DNA of 64,000 nucleotides from Gp6-AA40 sp036407095 (GCA_036407095.1 DASWZV010000039.1:62001-126000); one strand, 5' to 3'. Counted from the first letter of the stretch, positions 33,121 to 43,271 are shown. Numbers and translations: made by a program. The notes: generated by a model from the sequence alone, not told the origin.

Positions 33121-33957
33121 CTAGACCCGCTCACGGATCGCGAGGAGGGTCGCGGCCGCATCGTCGGTGGGCAGGTTGCTGATGTAGATGTGACGTATGC
33201 CGAGCGCTCTGACCGCGCGGATGGTCTGCGCACACACATCGACCGGCGATGCACCGGACGCAAATTCCGCCGTGAGCGCCCGCACGGGGACCGGCATGAA
33301 GGCACCGAGCGCTTCCAGCGTCTTCGGGCTTGCACTGCGGTAATAGAAGACGCCGAACATGCCTGGCAGGCTGACGTTGCGCCTGTTGGCCTCTTCGACG
33401 AACCGCTTCACCGGATCCATGTCGAAGTGCGTCACGATCTGCGTCAGAAAGAACTCGGCGCAGAAGCGCTCGTCGACGAGAAAATCGACCTGCTGAACCG
33501 GGTTCGCATGCGGATTGGCCCAGCCGCCCAGTGAGAGCCGAGGCTCTCGCTCGCGCACCTTCTGTCGCAACGTCCACGCATGCTCAACGCATCGAGGCCG
33601 TCCGACGGTTTTGTCGCCGCCAAGGACGACGAGCGACGTGAAGCCGAGCTGCCAGGCCTGCTGCGCGTACGAGAGACAGAATTCGAGCGAGTGCTTGCTC
33701 GTGAGAAACGGGACCACAAGGTCCCGAGGCAAGTCGCGCCCGAGATTCGCACTCAGGTGCCGGAGGTTGTTTTCCTCCTGCGTGCCGACGGCACTGTCGG
33801 TGAGAAAGACTGGGATGGCCTGACGTGTGAGCCGGCGGATGCCGTGATATGTATCGATCCAGGCGTCGATGCCACGGCTCGCATCGAGGTCTGCACGAGG
33901 CGGCCGCAATTCCGCGGCGACGATCGCGGGCTGGCGGCGCAACACGTCATGAAACAT
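33121..33957 (-). CDS. methylenetetrahydrofolate reductase-like flavoprotein
   Basis: The 278-residue protein has the TIM-barrel pattern of the MetF family. AELRPPR near the N-terminus contains the catalytic Glu position, DAWIDTYHGIRR follows, VVLGGDKTVG occurs mid-barrel and IVTHFDMDPVKRFVEEA later. Similarity to canonical MetF is moderate, and the motif that usually reads HxxT-x-R-D is not obvious. It may be a divergent MTHFR or a related C1-pool enzyme. ATG 33957 was preferred to the ORF extension upstream, which runs into the divergent MBL gene. Confidence 0.7.
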   Translation of the reverse strand: MFHDVLRRQPAIVAAELRPPRADLDASRGIDAWIDTYHGIRRLTRQAIPVFLTDSAVGTQEENNLRHLSANLGRDLPRDLVVPFLTSKHSLEFCLSYAQQAWQLGFTSLVVLGGDKTVGRPRCVEHAWTLRQKVREREPRLSLGGWANPHANPVQQVDFLVDERFCAEFFLTQIVTHFDMDPVKRFVEEANRRNVSLPGMFGVFYYRSASPKTLEALGAFMPVPVRALTAEFASGASPVDVCAQTIRAVRALGIRHIYISNLPTDDAAATLLAIRERV

Positions 33958-34030
33958 GCAAGAGCGACAGCGTAGCACCGACTCTCTGTGAACAATCTCA
34001 CCAAAGCCTGATATCGTCGTCTTCCTCGGC

Positions 34031-35407
34031 GTGGCACATCTGACCTTTCTCGGCGCGGCCCGCACCGTCACCGGGTCCAAGTACCTGCTCGAACACGACG
34101 GCTCGCGCGTTCTTTTCGACTGTGGCCTCTTCCAGGGGTTGAAGGAACTGCGCATGCGCAACTGGGCGGACTTTCCGGTAGCGTCCGACTCGATTCACGC
34201 AGTGGTCTTGACGCACGCGCATCTCGACCACGTGGGCTATCTTCCGCGGCTGACCGCGCAGGGATTCAAGGGCCGTGTGTTCTGCACCGCGGGAACGAAG
34301 GACCTGTGTCAGCTCGTCCTGCCTGACGCAGGACGGATTCAGGAAGAAGATGCGCGACAGGCGAACCGGCACGGCTACACCAAACACACACCCGCCCTTC
34401 CGCTCTATACCGAGAGCGATGCGTTCGCGGCGCTGACGCATCTGCAGCCCATCGGCTATGAGCGCGAGATCGAAATCGTCCCGGGCATTTCGATCGAGAT
34501 GTTCTCAGCCGGACACCTGCTCGGATCGGCGTTCATCCTCGTGCGGTTGAAGGGCGGCAAATCGATTCTCTTCGGTGGTGACCTCGGGCGATATGACCGT
34601 CCTGTGCTGCCCGATCCGCTGCCCCCCCGGAGCGCCGATGTGATGCTCGTCGAGTCGACGTATGGAGACCGCGATCATCCCACCGACGGGACCGAAGAGG
34701 CACTGGGCAATGTGATTCGCGACACTGTCAGGCGAGGCGGCAAGCTGATCGTCCCGTCGTTTGCAATCGGCCGCGTCGAAGAGCTCCTCTACTGGATGCG
34801 TCGCCTCGAGCAGGACCACCGCATTCCGATCCTTCCTGTGTACGTCGACAGCCCGATGGCCACGGATGGGCTGAAGTTCTACTCCGCACGCGTCGCGGAG
34901 TTGGATCCCGACATGCGATCGGAGCACAAGCAGGTATCGCAGTTTGCAACCGGCCGCTTTCAGACGATTGCGTCCCCGCAGCAGTCGAAGGAGCTGACCG
35001 CGAGCCGCAGGAGCGCGATCGTCATCTCGTCGAGCGGCATGGCCACCGGGGGTCGCGTGCTGCACCACCTCGCCGCGGCGCTCCCCGACGAGAAGAACAC
35101 GGTGTTGTTCGTCGGATTCCAGTCAGAAGGCACGCGGGGCCGGGCACTGGTCGAAGGAGCGAAGACGGTGAGAATCCATGGGCGCGACGTTGCCGTCAAT
35201 GCCCAGATCGTGAGAATCGATTCGATGTCGGCGCACGCCGATCGCAATGAGATTCTCCGCTGGCTTGGCGCCCTCTCCACACCACCAGGACGTTTGTGCC
35301 TCGTGCACGGCGAGCCCGGACCGATGGACGCGCTCAAGCTCCGTATCAAGGAACGTCTCGGATGGGACGCCTACACACCGCAACATGGGGAGACGATCGA
35401 GCTGTGA
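34031..35407 (+). CDS. beta-CASP metallo-beta-lactamase-fold RNase
   Basis: The 458-residue protein is a predicted zinc-dependent RNA-processing nuclease of the YsH1/CPSF-like group. Metal motifs are THAHLDHVGYLP (motif 2), SAGHLLGSA (motif 3) and GGDLGRYD (motif 4). The beta-CASP domain follows (about 200-400), with IVPSFAIGRVEELL, SSSGMATGGRVLHHL, GFQSEGTRGR and SAHADRNEIL. The RMMBL segment at the C-terminus has LVHGEPGPM. It starts at GTG. The next gene overlaps it by four bases (GTGA), so the two are translationally coupled. Confidence 0.92.
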   Translation: MAHLTFLGAARTVTGSKYLLEHDGSRVLFDCGLFQGLKELRMRNWADFPVASDSIHAVVLTHAHLDHVGYLPRLTAQGFKGRVFCTAGTKDLCQLVLPDAGRIQEEDARQANRHGYTKHTPALPLYTESDAFAALTHLQPIGYEREIEIVPGISIEMFSAGHLLGSAFILVRLKGGKSILFGGDLGRYDRPVLPDPLPPRSADVMLVESTYGDRDHPTDGTEEALGNVIRDTVRRGGKLIVPSFAIGRVEELLYWMRRLEQDHRIPILPVYVDSPMATDGLKFYSARVAELDPDMRSEHKQVSQFATGRFQTIASPQQSKELTASRRSAIVISSSGMATGGRVLHHLAAALPDEKNTVLFVGFQSEGTRGRALVEGAKTVRIHGRDVAVNAQIVRIDSMSAHADRNEILRWLGALSTPPGRLCLVHGEPGPMDALKLRIKERLGWDAYTPQHGETIEL

Positions 35408-37371
35408 TCCCCAATCAGACTGCATCCCAGTCGGCGACGATCGCCGCGCGCCCGCACTTCCTCGAGCAGATCGGCGAGGCTGCGGTCGTACAGCTCTATG
35501 CCGACGGGTTCGCGTCGCTGTCTCTGCGCGAGAAGACGCTGATCTGGCACTTGTATCTCGCAGCACTCGCCGGGCGTGACATCTACTACGACCAGCGCTA
35601 CGGGCACAATCTCGAGATGCGCGGCCTGCTCGAGACGATCCTCACGCACGCCGCGCACGTCGACCTCCGGGTGCTGCGCGAGATCCGCGCCTACACGAAA
35701 TTGTTCTGGATCAACAGCGGTCCCTACAACAATCTGACCGCGCGCAAATTCGTGCTCGGGATCACGCGTGACGAACTCCGGGACGCGGTCGCCCGCGCCA
35801 CCAGCGACGGAGCGTCGTTCGCGCAGGGACACGACGAGACGCTCGACGCCTTCGTCGACCGGCTCGCCCCGCTCTTCTTCGATGCGGCGATCGATCCGGT
35901 CCTGACCAACAAGACGCCCGGTCCGGGCCGCGACATGCTGCAGTCGAGTGCGAACAACTTGTACTGCGGAGTGACCGCTCGGGACCTCGATGACTTCGAC
36001 GAGCGATATGCGCTCAACTCGCGACTCGTCGCGCAGGATGGCCGCCTGGTCGAAGAGGTGTATCGCGTCGGCGGCCGGTACGATCGGCAGATCCGACGCA
36101 TCGTCGGCCATCTGACAGACGCACTTCCCTATGCGCCTGCCCGCATGGCAGACGCGCTGCGTGCGCTGATCGGCGTCTATACATCGGGCGAAGACGCTGA
36201 TCGCGTCGCGTACGACATCGCGTGGGTCCGCGATCAGGAGTCGCCGGTCGACACGATCAACGGCTTCGTCGAAGTCTACATGGATCCTCGAGGCGCCAAG
36301 GGCGCATGGGAAGGCATCGTCTGGTACGTCAACGAGGAGAAGACGAAGAAGATCGAGGCGCTCGCGGCCAGCGCGCAGTGGTTCGAAAACCACATGCCGT
36401 GGGATCACCGCTATCGAAAGCCACAGGTCACGGGTGTGACCGCGAGAGCCATCGAGGTGGTCGTCGAAACCGGCGATTCCGGACCGCTCACGCCGGTCGG
36501 CATCAACCTGCCCAACGACCAGGCGATACGCGAGCAGCATGGAAGCAAATCGGTCTCATTGACGAACGTCGCCGACGCCTACGAGCGTGCCACACCGGAG
36601 GCGTTGTGGACCGAGTTCGCGTGGGATGTGGAGGAAGCCGAGCGTGCCAGGACGTGGGGAGGGCTGGCACAGGAGCTCACCACGAATATGCACGAGGTCA
36701 TCGGCCACGGATCAGGCCGGATGGCCGAAGGTGTGGCGATGCCCCCGCATCGACTTCTCGCGGAACAGTACTCCGCGATCGAAGAAGCACGAGCCGATCT
36801 CGTCGCGCTGTACTTTCTGCCCGACCCCAGGCTCGTGACCCTTGGGCTCGTCTCATCGGAGGATCACAATGAGATCGTCCGGTGTGAGTACGAACACTAC
36901 ACTCGAACGGTCCTCGTCCAGTTGCGGCGGGTCCGCGAGGGCGCGCAGCTCGAGGAGGACCACATGCGAGGCCGCCAGATGATTGTCGAGTGGCTCCGTG
37001 CACACACGGCCGCGATCGAGGTACGGCGCCGAGAGAGCAAGACCTACTTCGTCATGACCGATCCGCGCGCGTTTCGCGATGGTGCAGGTCGACTGCTCGC
37101 CGAGGTTCAGCGGATCAAGAGCGAGGGCGACTACGACGCCGCCCGCGCGCTGTTCGAGACCTACGGCATTCGCATCGATACTGCGCTCCGTGACGAGGTC
37201 GTCGCGCGCGTCGATCGTCTGCAGCTGCCTTCGTATACGGGATTCGTGATGCCGAGGCTGGACGCCCGGCGCGATCACGCCGGCGCGATCGTCGACGTCG
37301 AGATCTCGTACCCCTGTGATCTCGAATCGCAGATGCTCGAGTACTCGGCGTTCGCGCGTCTGGGCCCGTAG
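35404..37371 (+). CDS. dipeptidyl-peptidase III family (M49) metallopeptidase
   Basis: The 655-residue cytoplasmic zinc peptidase releases dipeptides from the N-terminus of short peptides (family knowledge). The two signature motifs are HEVIGHGSGR (HExxGH; eukaryotic form HELLGH) and EEARADLVALYF (eukaryotic form EECRAE). The Cys of the second motif is Ala here, as in other bacterial members. I chose GTG 35404, which overlaps the MBL stop, because family similarity starts soon after. The longer ORF is antiparallel junk within the MBL gene. It is the second gene of a four-gene plus-strand operon. Confidence 0.93.
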   Translation: MIPNQTASQSATIAARPHFLEQIGEAAVVQLYADGFASLSLREKTLIWHLYLAALAGRDIYYDQRYGHNLEMRGLLETILTHAAHVDLRVLREIRAYTKLFWINSGPYNNLTARKFVLGITRDELRDAVARATSDGASFAQGHDETLDAFVDRLAPLFFDAAIDPVLTNKTPGPGRDMLQSSANNLYCGVTARDLDDFDERYALNSRLVAQDGRLVEEVYRVGGRYDRQIRRIVGHLTDALPYAPARMADALRALIGVYTSGEDADRVAYDIAWVRDQESPVDTINGFVEVYMDPRGAKGAWEGIVWYVNEEKTKKIEALAASAQWFENHMPWDHRYRKPQVTGVTARAIEVVVETGDSGPLTPVGINLPNDQAIREQHGSKSVSLTNVADAYERATPEALWTEFAWDVEEAERARTWGGLAQELTTNMHEVIGHGSGRMAEGVAMPPHRLLAEQYSAIEEARADLVALYFLPDPRLVTLGLVSSEDHNEIVRCEYEHYTRTVLVQLRRVREGAQLEEDHMRGRQMIVEWLRAHTAAIEVRRRESKTYFVMTDPRAFRDGAGRLLAEVQRIKSEGDYDAARALFETYGIRIDTALRDEVVARVDRLQLPSYTGFVMPRLDARRDHAGAIVDVEISYPCDLESQMLEYSAFARLGP

Positions 37372-37398
37372 GGCCGCGAAGCCCCGGTTCCATCGACG

Positions 37399-38559
37399 AT
37401 GTTCTCGAATCGTCTGCCGGCGCACGCCGAGATCAACGCGATCAGCCGCGCGGTCGAATCGCTGCGCGCCGCCGGCGCCTCGATCGTCGATCTCACGGAG
37501 TCGAATCCCACCCGCGCAGGGATCCCATATCCCGACGATCTGCTGGACGCGCTCAGCGAGCGGCGCGCGCTGCGGTACGCGCCGCAGCCGCTCGGTGTCA
37601 TGACCGCACGACAGGCCGTTGCGGACGATTTCGCGCGTCGCGGCGTCGGCATCGACCCCGGGTGCGTCGTGCTCTCGTCGAGCACGAGCGAAGCCTACAG
37701 CTGGGTGTTCAAACTGCTGTGCGATCCCGGAACGAGCGTGCTGGTGCCGCAGCCGAGCTATCCGTTGTTCGAACACCTGACCAGGCTCGATTCGGTCCAG
37801 CCAGTACCTTATGCGCTTCGGTATCACGGGCGATGGGAAATCGATCTTGATTCACTGGCCGCAGCGCCCGCGGAGACGAAGGCGGTACTGCTCGTCTCAC
37901 CGAACAATCCAACGGGATCGTTTGTCTCGCGGCACGAAGCGGACGCGATTGTCACGCTGTGCCGCGAACGGGGATGGGCGCTCGTTGCCGATGAGGTCTT
38001 CGCCGAGTACGCGGTCGAAACGACCGCGCCGCCGACCGAAATCGTGCACGACAATTCGGTGTTGTCGTTTACGCTGGGAGGAGCCTCGAAGTCGCTGGGG
38101 CTGCCGCAGATCAAGATCGCGTGGATGCTGGTCGGCGGGCCTCGGCCGATGAGAGACGAGGCGCTGGCACGGTTGGAGCTCATCGCCGATACCTACCTCT
38201 CGGTCAGTACTCCTGTGCAGATCGCGTTGCCCGATTTGTTCGCTCGTGGCGGCGTCGTACGACGCGCGATTCAGGAACGGCTCGTGCGGAACGCAGCACG
38301 CGCACACGAGCTGGCACGGCGATACGCGTCGTGTGATGTTCTTGGCGTGGAAGGCGGATGGTCCGCAGTGATACGAGTACCAGCGGTGCGTGGAGAAGAG
38401 ACGCTCGTCATCGACCTGGTGCAGCGCGAACACGTGCTGGTGCATCCTGGTTACTTCTTCGACTTCCCGCACGAAGCCTTCCTGGTGGTCAGTCTCCTGC
38501 CGCCCGAGGATGTGTTCACTGACGCCCTCGATCGCGTGCTCCGCGTCGCCTCGTCGTAG
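37399..38559 (+). CDS. class I/II aminotransferase
   Basis: The 386-residue PLP enzyme has VDLTESNPTRAG, LSSSTSEAYSWVFKLLCDPG, PQPSYPLFEHL, VSPNNPTGSFVS, VADEVFAEY and the PLP-lysine region LGGASKSLGLPQIKIAWM. The C-terminal substrate-binding Arg is not obvious. It belongs to the fold-type I aspartate aminotransferase superfamily, but the subgroup and substrate are unclear. It starts 27 bases after the M49 gene and 15 bases before malQ, so it is an internal operon gene, perhaps using amino acids released by the peptidase (inference). Confidence 0.87.
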   Translation: MFSNRLPAHAEINAISRAVESLRAAGASIVDLTESNPTRAGIPYPDDLLDALSERRALRYAPQPLGVMTARQAVADDFARRGVGIDPGCVVLSSSTSEAYSWVFKLLCDPGTSVLVPQPSYPLFEHLTRLDSVQPVPYALRYHGRWEIDLDSLAAAPAETKAVLLVSPNNPTGSFVSRHEADAIVTLCRERGWALVADEVFAEYAVETTAPPTEIVHDNSVLSFTLGGASKSLGLPQIKIAWMLVGGPRPMRDEALARLELIADTYLSVSTPVQIALPDLFARGGVVRRAIQERLVRNAARAHELARRYASCDVLGVEGGWSAVIRVPAVRGEETLVIDLVQREHVLVHPGYFFDFPHEAFLVVSLLPPEDVFTDALDRVLRVASS

Positions 38560-38574
38560 CGACCCGACCTCGTC

Positions 38575-40164
38575 ATGACCCGCTCCCCGGAATCGCGCCG
38601 TGCCGGCATTCTCGTGCCGTTGTTCTCGGTGCCCTCATCGCAAAGCTGGGGGATTGGCGAGTTCACCGACCTTCCTCGATTCGGCGCGTGGCTCGAGCGC
38701 GGCGGCCAGCGCGTGGTGGTGATGCTCCCGCTCAGCGAGATGCCGCCGGGCGAGACGTCGCCATATTCGGCCTTGAGCGTGATGGCGATCGATCCCCAAT
38801 TCATCACGCTCGATGCCGTCGACGACTTCCGAGCGATCGGAGGAGAAGCGGCGCTCGAGCCGGAGCTGCGCGACGAGATCGCTGTGGCGCGCGCGGCGCG
38901 CGCCATCGACTATGGGCACGTACGGCATCTGAAAGAGATCGCCTTGCGGCGGTCGTTCGCCCGGTTCAAGGACGACGAGTGGGCGAAGGACGGGGCGCGC
39001 GCCGGCGCGCTGCGCGAATACATTTCCGCGCAGTCGTGGTGGCTGGACGACTATGCCTTGTTTCGCGCCCTCAAAAAGCATCACGGCAAGCAGCCGTGGC
39101 TCGAATGGCCGGAGCCGATTCGTGTGCGGCGCCCTGAGGCACTTGCGGCGGCACGCGTCGATCTGGCGGATGAAATGCTGTATCGGCAGTATCTCCAGTG
39201 GATCGCCGGTAGCCAGTGGGCAGCCGCGCGGGCGGCGCTGCCCGGTGTCAAGGTCTTCGGCGACCTGCCATTCGCGGTCGGCACCGAGAGTGCCGACGTC
39301 TGGGCGCGCCAGGACGAATTCCGATTGGACCTCTCGATCGGCGTCCCGCCCGATGCTTTCAGCGCGACCGGACAGGATTGGCGACTGCCTGCGTATCGAT
39401 GGGACGTGCTGGCCGAGCGCGACTTCACGCTGTTGCGTCAGCGGGCGGCGCGCTGCGCCGACCTGTTCGACGGGTATCGCGTCGATCACCTCGTCGGCTT
39501 CTTCCGGATGTACACGAGACCGATGTCGGGCGGACAGGGGTCGTTCACTCCCGTCGAGCAGAGCGCGCAGCAGGCGCTCGGAGAGTGGATCCTCGGCGTG
39601 TTCCAGCAGTCAGGAGCGGAAATCATTGCGGAGGATTTGGGCGTCGTTCCCGACTTCGTTCGCGACTCGCTCGAGCAGCTGTCGATTCCCGGCTACAAGG
39701 TTCTCAGATGGGAACGCCAGTGGCACGTCAAGGGCCAGCCCTTCAAGGATCCAGTCACCTATCCTCGCGTAGCGGTCGCGACGTCGGGGACCCACGACAC
39801 CGAGCCGCTTGCCGTCTGGTGGGAGACCGCGCCGCTCGAAGAGCGGGAAGCGGTTCTCGAGATTCCCTCGATCCGCTCCTGTCTCAGCGCGGAAGACCGC
39901 ATCCGGACCGTCCAGTCAGCCGACCTCTCGTCGTCTCTGCGTGACGCGCTCCTCGAAGCGCTCTTTGCCTCGGGCGCCGATCTGCTCGTGCTCCCGATTC
40001 AGGATGTGTTTGGCTGGCGCGATCGCATCAACGAGCCGGCCACGGTCGGCCCACACAATTGGAGCTGGAAGCTTCCGTGGGCGAGCGATCGGTTGCTCGC
40101 CGTGCCCGAGGCGGTCGAGACCTCGGAACGACTCAGGCGGTGGACGGAGAAGTATCGCCGATGA
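38575..40164 (+). CDS. malQ: 4-alpha-glucanotransferase (GH77, amylomaltase)
   Basis: It transfers segments of alpha-1,4-glucan between maltodextrins. The 529-residue protein has the GH77 hallmarks: SWGIGEFTDL at the N-terminus, DLPFAVGTESADVW, the nucleophile Asp in YRVDHLVGFFRMY, the acid/base Glu in IIAEDLGVVP and the stabilising Asp in SGTHDTEPLAVWW. The length is typical for the bacterial amylomaltase type. It is the last gene of the operon beginning at 34031 and converges on glnS with a 55-base gap in which no clear hairpin was found. Confidence 0.95.
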   Translation: MTRSPESRRAGILVPLFSVPSSQSWGIGEFTDLPRFGAWLERGGQRVVVMLPLSEMPPGETSPYSALSVMAIDPQFITLDAVDDFRAIGGEAALEPELRDEIAVARAARAIDYGHVRHLKEIALRRSFARFKDDEWAKDGARAGALREYISAQSWWLDDYALFRALKKHHGKQPWLEWPEPIRVRRPEALAAARVDLADEMLYRQYLQWIAGSQWAAARAALPGVKVFGDLPFAVGTESADVWARQDEFRLDLSIGVPPDAFSATGQDWRLPAYRWDVLAERDFTLLRQRAARCADLFDGYRVDHLVGFFRMYTRPMSGGQGSFTPVEQSAQQALGEWILGVFQQSGAEIIAEDLGVVPDFVRDSLEQLSIPGYKVLRWERQWHVKGQPFKDPVTYPRVAVATSGTHDTEPLAVWWETAPLEEREAVLEIPSIRSCLSAEDRIRTVQSADLSSSLRDALLEALFASGADLLVLPIQDVFGWRDRINEPATVGPHNWSWKLPWASDRLLAVPEAVETSERLRRWTEKYRR

Positions 40165-40219
40165 CACGCGCACGGCTGACCTGGCCGCCGCAGCCTTGGC
40201 GAAGGTTGAAGCCTGCGCG

Positions 40220-41920
40220 CTAAGAAGACTTGCTGATCTTCGCCCAGGTGTCTTTCAGGGTCACGGTGCGGTTGAACACGGGTGTGCCGGGACGCGAATC
40301 AGGGTCCACGCAGAAATAACCCTGACGTTCGAACTGGAAGCGCGTTCCGGGTTTTGCGCCTGCGAGCGATGGCTCGACCTTGCAACCGGTGAGGACCTCG
40401 AGCGACGCGGGATTCAGATCGTCGAGTGGATCGCGCCCGCCCGACGACGGGTCTTCCGAGCTGAACAGCCGGCCGTAGAGCCGCACTTCCGCGTCGACGG
40501 CGTGGCCGGCCGACACCCAATGAATGGCCTTCACGCGTCGGGTGGTCGTCGCGTCGCGCAGGGAATTGGCATCAATCGTCGCGCGGAGTTCGATGATTTC
40601 TCCCGATGCGTCCTTGACTACCCGTTCGCATTTCAGGATGTACGCGTACCGCAGGCGCACTTCGGCGCCGGGTGACAACCGGAAGAACTTCTTGGGCGGC
40701 GTTTCCATGAAGTCGTCGCGATCGATGTAGATCACGCGCGAGAACGGCACGGGTCGCCTCCCGGCGCTCGAATCTTCCGGGTTCTGGTCGGCTGCGACGT
40801 CCTCGACCCGATCCTCGGGATAGTTCTCGATGACCACCTTGAGCGGCCTGAGCACGGCGAGCGCCCGCAGCGCGCGACGATTCAGGTCTTCGCGCACGGT
40901 GTGCTCGAGCAGCGCGACGTCGATGACGTTCTCCTTCTTGGCGACACCGATCCGCGAGCAGAAATCGCGGATCGCTTCGGGCGTGTAGCCACGACGCCGG
41001 ATGCCGGCAATCGTCGGCATCCGCGGGTCGTCCCATCCCGCCACGAGCTTCTGCTCGACCAGCGCGAGCAGCTTCCGCTTGCTCATCACCGTGTAATTCA
41101 GGTTCAACCGCGCGAACTCGATCTGCTGCGGGCGCGACTGGAATGCTCCCGTGTGACGAAGGTTGTCCACGACCCAGTCGTACAACGGCCGATGGTCCTC
41201 GAATTCCAGCGTGCACAACGAATGCGTGATGCCTTCGAGCGCGTCGGAGATCGGGTGCGCGTAGTCGTAGGTCGGATAGATCGACCACGTCGAGCCGGTT
41301 CTGTGATGCGCCGCATGGCGGATGCGGTACAGCGTCGGGTCTCGCATGTTGATGTTCGGCGACGACATGTCGATTGCCGCCCGCAGCACGTGCGTGCCAT
41401 CGGGAAATTCGCCGGCGCGCATGCGTCTGAACAGATCGAGATTGTCCTCGACGGGGCGGCTGCGATACGGACTGTTCTTCCCGACTTCGGTGAGCGTACC
41501 GCGATAGTCACGGATTTCGTCGGCCGTCAGGCTGTCGACGTACGCCTTGCCGTCACGGATCAACTGCTCGGCAAAGCCATAGAGCTGCTCGAAGTAGTCG
41601 GAGGCGTAGAAGAGTCGGTCGGACCAGTCGAATCCCAGCCAGCGGACATCCTCCTGGATCGACTCGACGTACTCGGTGTCTTCCTTGGCAGGATTCGTGT
41701 CGTCGAAACGGAGGTTGCAGGCTCCGAGGAATTCTTCGGCGACACCGAAGTTCAGACAGATCGATTTGGCATGCCCGATGTGCAGGTATCCGTTGGGTTC
41801 TGGTGGAAACCGGGTGTGCACATGACCGCTGTGACGGCCGGCGCGCACGTCGTTCGTCACGATTTCTCGAATGAAGTCCATTGGACGCGCCGACTCGAGC
41901 GTTGGCAAAGGTTCGGACAT
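40220..41920 (-). CDS. glnS: glutaminyl-tRNA synthetase
   Basis: It charges tRNA-Gln directly with glutamine. The 566-residue protein has the class I HIGH motif (PPEPNGYLHIGHAKSI), the KMSKS equivalent VMSKRKL, the GlnRS pattern EFARLNLNYTVMSKR and the C-terminal anticodon-binding beta-barrels (about 345-555). The length equals that of typical bacterial GlnRS. Its presence implies the organism does not rely only on the amidotransferase route for Gln-tRNA. TAAAAT lies 12 bases upstream of ATG 41920. The rmuC gene on the same strand ends 36 bases before. Confidence 0.97.
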   Translation of the reverse strand: MSEPLPTLESARPMDFIREIVTNDVRAGRHSGHVHTRFPPEPNGYLHIGHAKSICLNFGVAEEFLGACNLRFDDTNPAKEDTEYVESIQEDVRWLGFDWSDRLFYASDYFEQLYGFAEQLIRDGKAYVDSLTADEIRDYRGTLTEVGKNSPYRSRPVEDNLDLFRRMRAGEFPDGTHVLRAAIDMSSPNINMRDPTLYRIRHAAHHRTGSTWSIYPTYDYAHPISDALEGITHSLCTLEFEDHRPLYDWVVDNLRHTGAFQSRPQQIEFARLNLNYTVMSKRKLLALVEQKLVAGWDDPRMPTIAGIRRRGYTPEAIRDFCSRIGVAKKENVIDVALLEHTVREDLNRRALRALAVLRPLKVVIENYPEDRVEDVAADQNPEDSSAGRRPVPFSRVIYIDRDDFMETPPKKFFRLSPGAEVRLRYAYILKCERVVKDASGEIIELRATIDANSLRDATTTRRVKAIHWVSAGHAVDAEVRLYGRLFSSEDPSSGGRDPLDDLNPASLEVLTGCKVEPSLAGAKPGTRFQFERQGYFCVDPDSRPGTPVFNRTVTLKDTWAKISKSS

Positions 41921-41955
41921 GGAGAAACCCTGATTTTACTTGGTTCAGGGCGTTT

Positions 41956-43173
41956 TCACGGAACCTTCTGCCCGTCGTCGACTTCAGGATCGGTCGTGGC
42001 CTCGTCGGGGAGTCCCATGAGTCCCGCCTGTTTGAGCACGCGCGGGACGGTATCAATCGGCTCTGACAGCGGGAGTTCACCAGCAGTCGTGACGTCGAGT
42101 TCCTTCAGACGCCGCGCGCTCACGAGCACGCGGCTTTCAAACGATCCTGCGGCTTTGTTGTACGCCTGCACCGCGCCATCGAGTTTCTTGCGCATGTCGT
42201 CGAAGTGGTCGGTGAAGATCAACAGACGTTCGTAGAGATCTTTTCCGAGCCGCGCCACTTCACGGTAGTTGTCGGTCAGCGCCTCCTGACGCCACGAATG
42301 TGCGACGGTCGTCAGCAGCGCGATCAACGTGATCGGGCTCGCGAGCAATACCCGCTGCTGCAGCCCGCGCTCGATGAGCGTCAGATCGTGCTGGAGCGCG
42401 GCGCTGAAGAGCGTCTCGCCCGGCAGGAACATGACGACCATTTCAGGAGAGTTGCCCAATTGTTCCCAGTACGCCTTGCCGCCAAGCTTGTCCATGTGCT
42501 CGCGAACCTGTCGGGCGTGCGCCTGCAGCCGCACCGAGCGGGTCTCTTCGTCCGCGGCCTCCTGCGCATCGAGGAACGCCTCGAGCGGGGCTTTGGCATC
42601 GACGACGATCTGCTTGCTGCCGGGGAGATGCACGATCAAATCGGGACGGAGTCGGCCACCGTTGTCGGAATAGAGTCCTGGCTGTTCGTCGAAGTCACAC
42701 CGATGCAGCATGCCGGCGATCTCGACGACGCGCCGCAGCTGCATTTCGCCCCAGCGTCCGCGTACTGCAGGAGTCCGCAGTGCCCGCGAGAGCGTGTTCG
42801 TGGCAGTGCCGAGGGCCAGTACCTGCTGCGACAGGCGTGAATACGCCTCGATGCGTTCGCGTTCGGCGTGATCGAGTCGCTCGTCGAGTCGGGTCAGCGT
42901 ATCGGTGATCGGCTGTCGATACCGCTCGAACGACGTCCGAGCCAGATCGAAGAACGAGTTTCGATTGTCTTTCAGCGCTTCGGCGGCCAGTGCCTGAAAC
43001 GTATCGCGGAGTTTCTGATCGGTCTTGTCGACGAGCGCTTGCGCCGTTCCCGCCGCCTGCTTATGACGCTCGACTTCTTCGCGGAGCGATCTGAGCCGGG
43101 CGATCAGATAGGCCACGACGGCCGACACTCCCGCCAGGCCAAAGGTCACCCACCATTCCATGAATGACCCCAT
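41956..43173 (-). CDS. rmuC: DNA recombination protein RmuC
   Basis: The 405-residue protein has an N-terminal membrane helix (WWVTFGLAGVSAVVAYLIA), a long coiled coil (about 25-130) and a PD-(D/E)XK-type nuclease-like core: VRGRWGEMQLRRVVEIAGM, LRPDLIVHLPGSKQIVVDAKAPLEAF and SPITLIALLTTVAHSWRQE. RmuC limits inversions and repeat-mediated recombination in Escherichia coli (family knowledge). The C-terminal acidic tail is poorly conserved. ATG 43173 precedes the membrane helix; the second Met of MGSFM is an alternative. Confidence 0.93.
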   Translation of the reverse strand: MGSFMEWWVTFGLAGVSAVVAYLIARLRSLREEVERHKQAAGTAQALVDKTDQKLRDTFQALAAEALKDNRNSFFDLARTSFERYRQPITDTLTRLDERLDHAERERIEAYSRLSQQVLALGTATNTLSRALRTPAVRGRWGEMQLRRVVEIAGMLHRCDFDEQPGLYSDNGGRLRPDLIVHLPGSKQIVVDAKAPLEAFLDAQEAADEETRSVRLQAHARQVREHMDKLGGKAYWEQLGNSPEMVVMFLPGETLFSAALQHDLTLIERGLQQRVLLASPITLIALLTTVAHSWRQEALTDNYREVARLGKDLYERLLIFTDHFDDMRKKLDGAVQAYNKAAGSFESRVLVSARRLKELDVTTAGELPLSEPIDTVPRVLKQAGLMGLPDEATTDPEVDDGQKVP

Positions 43174-43271
43174 TGTGCCCTATCGCGCCGTATTGTGATC
43201 GACCCGCAGGCCGATCCCTCCCTGCACCGTCGCGCGAGCCGACCCCGGACCGCACCCGCACTGTCAGCCGG

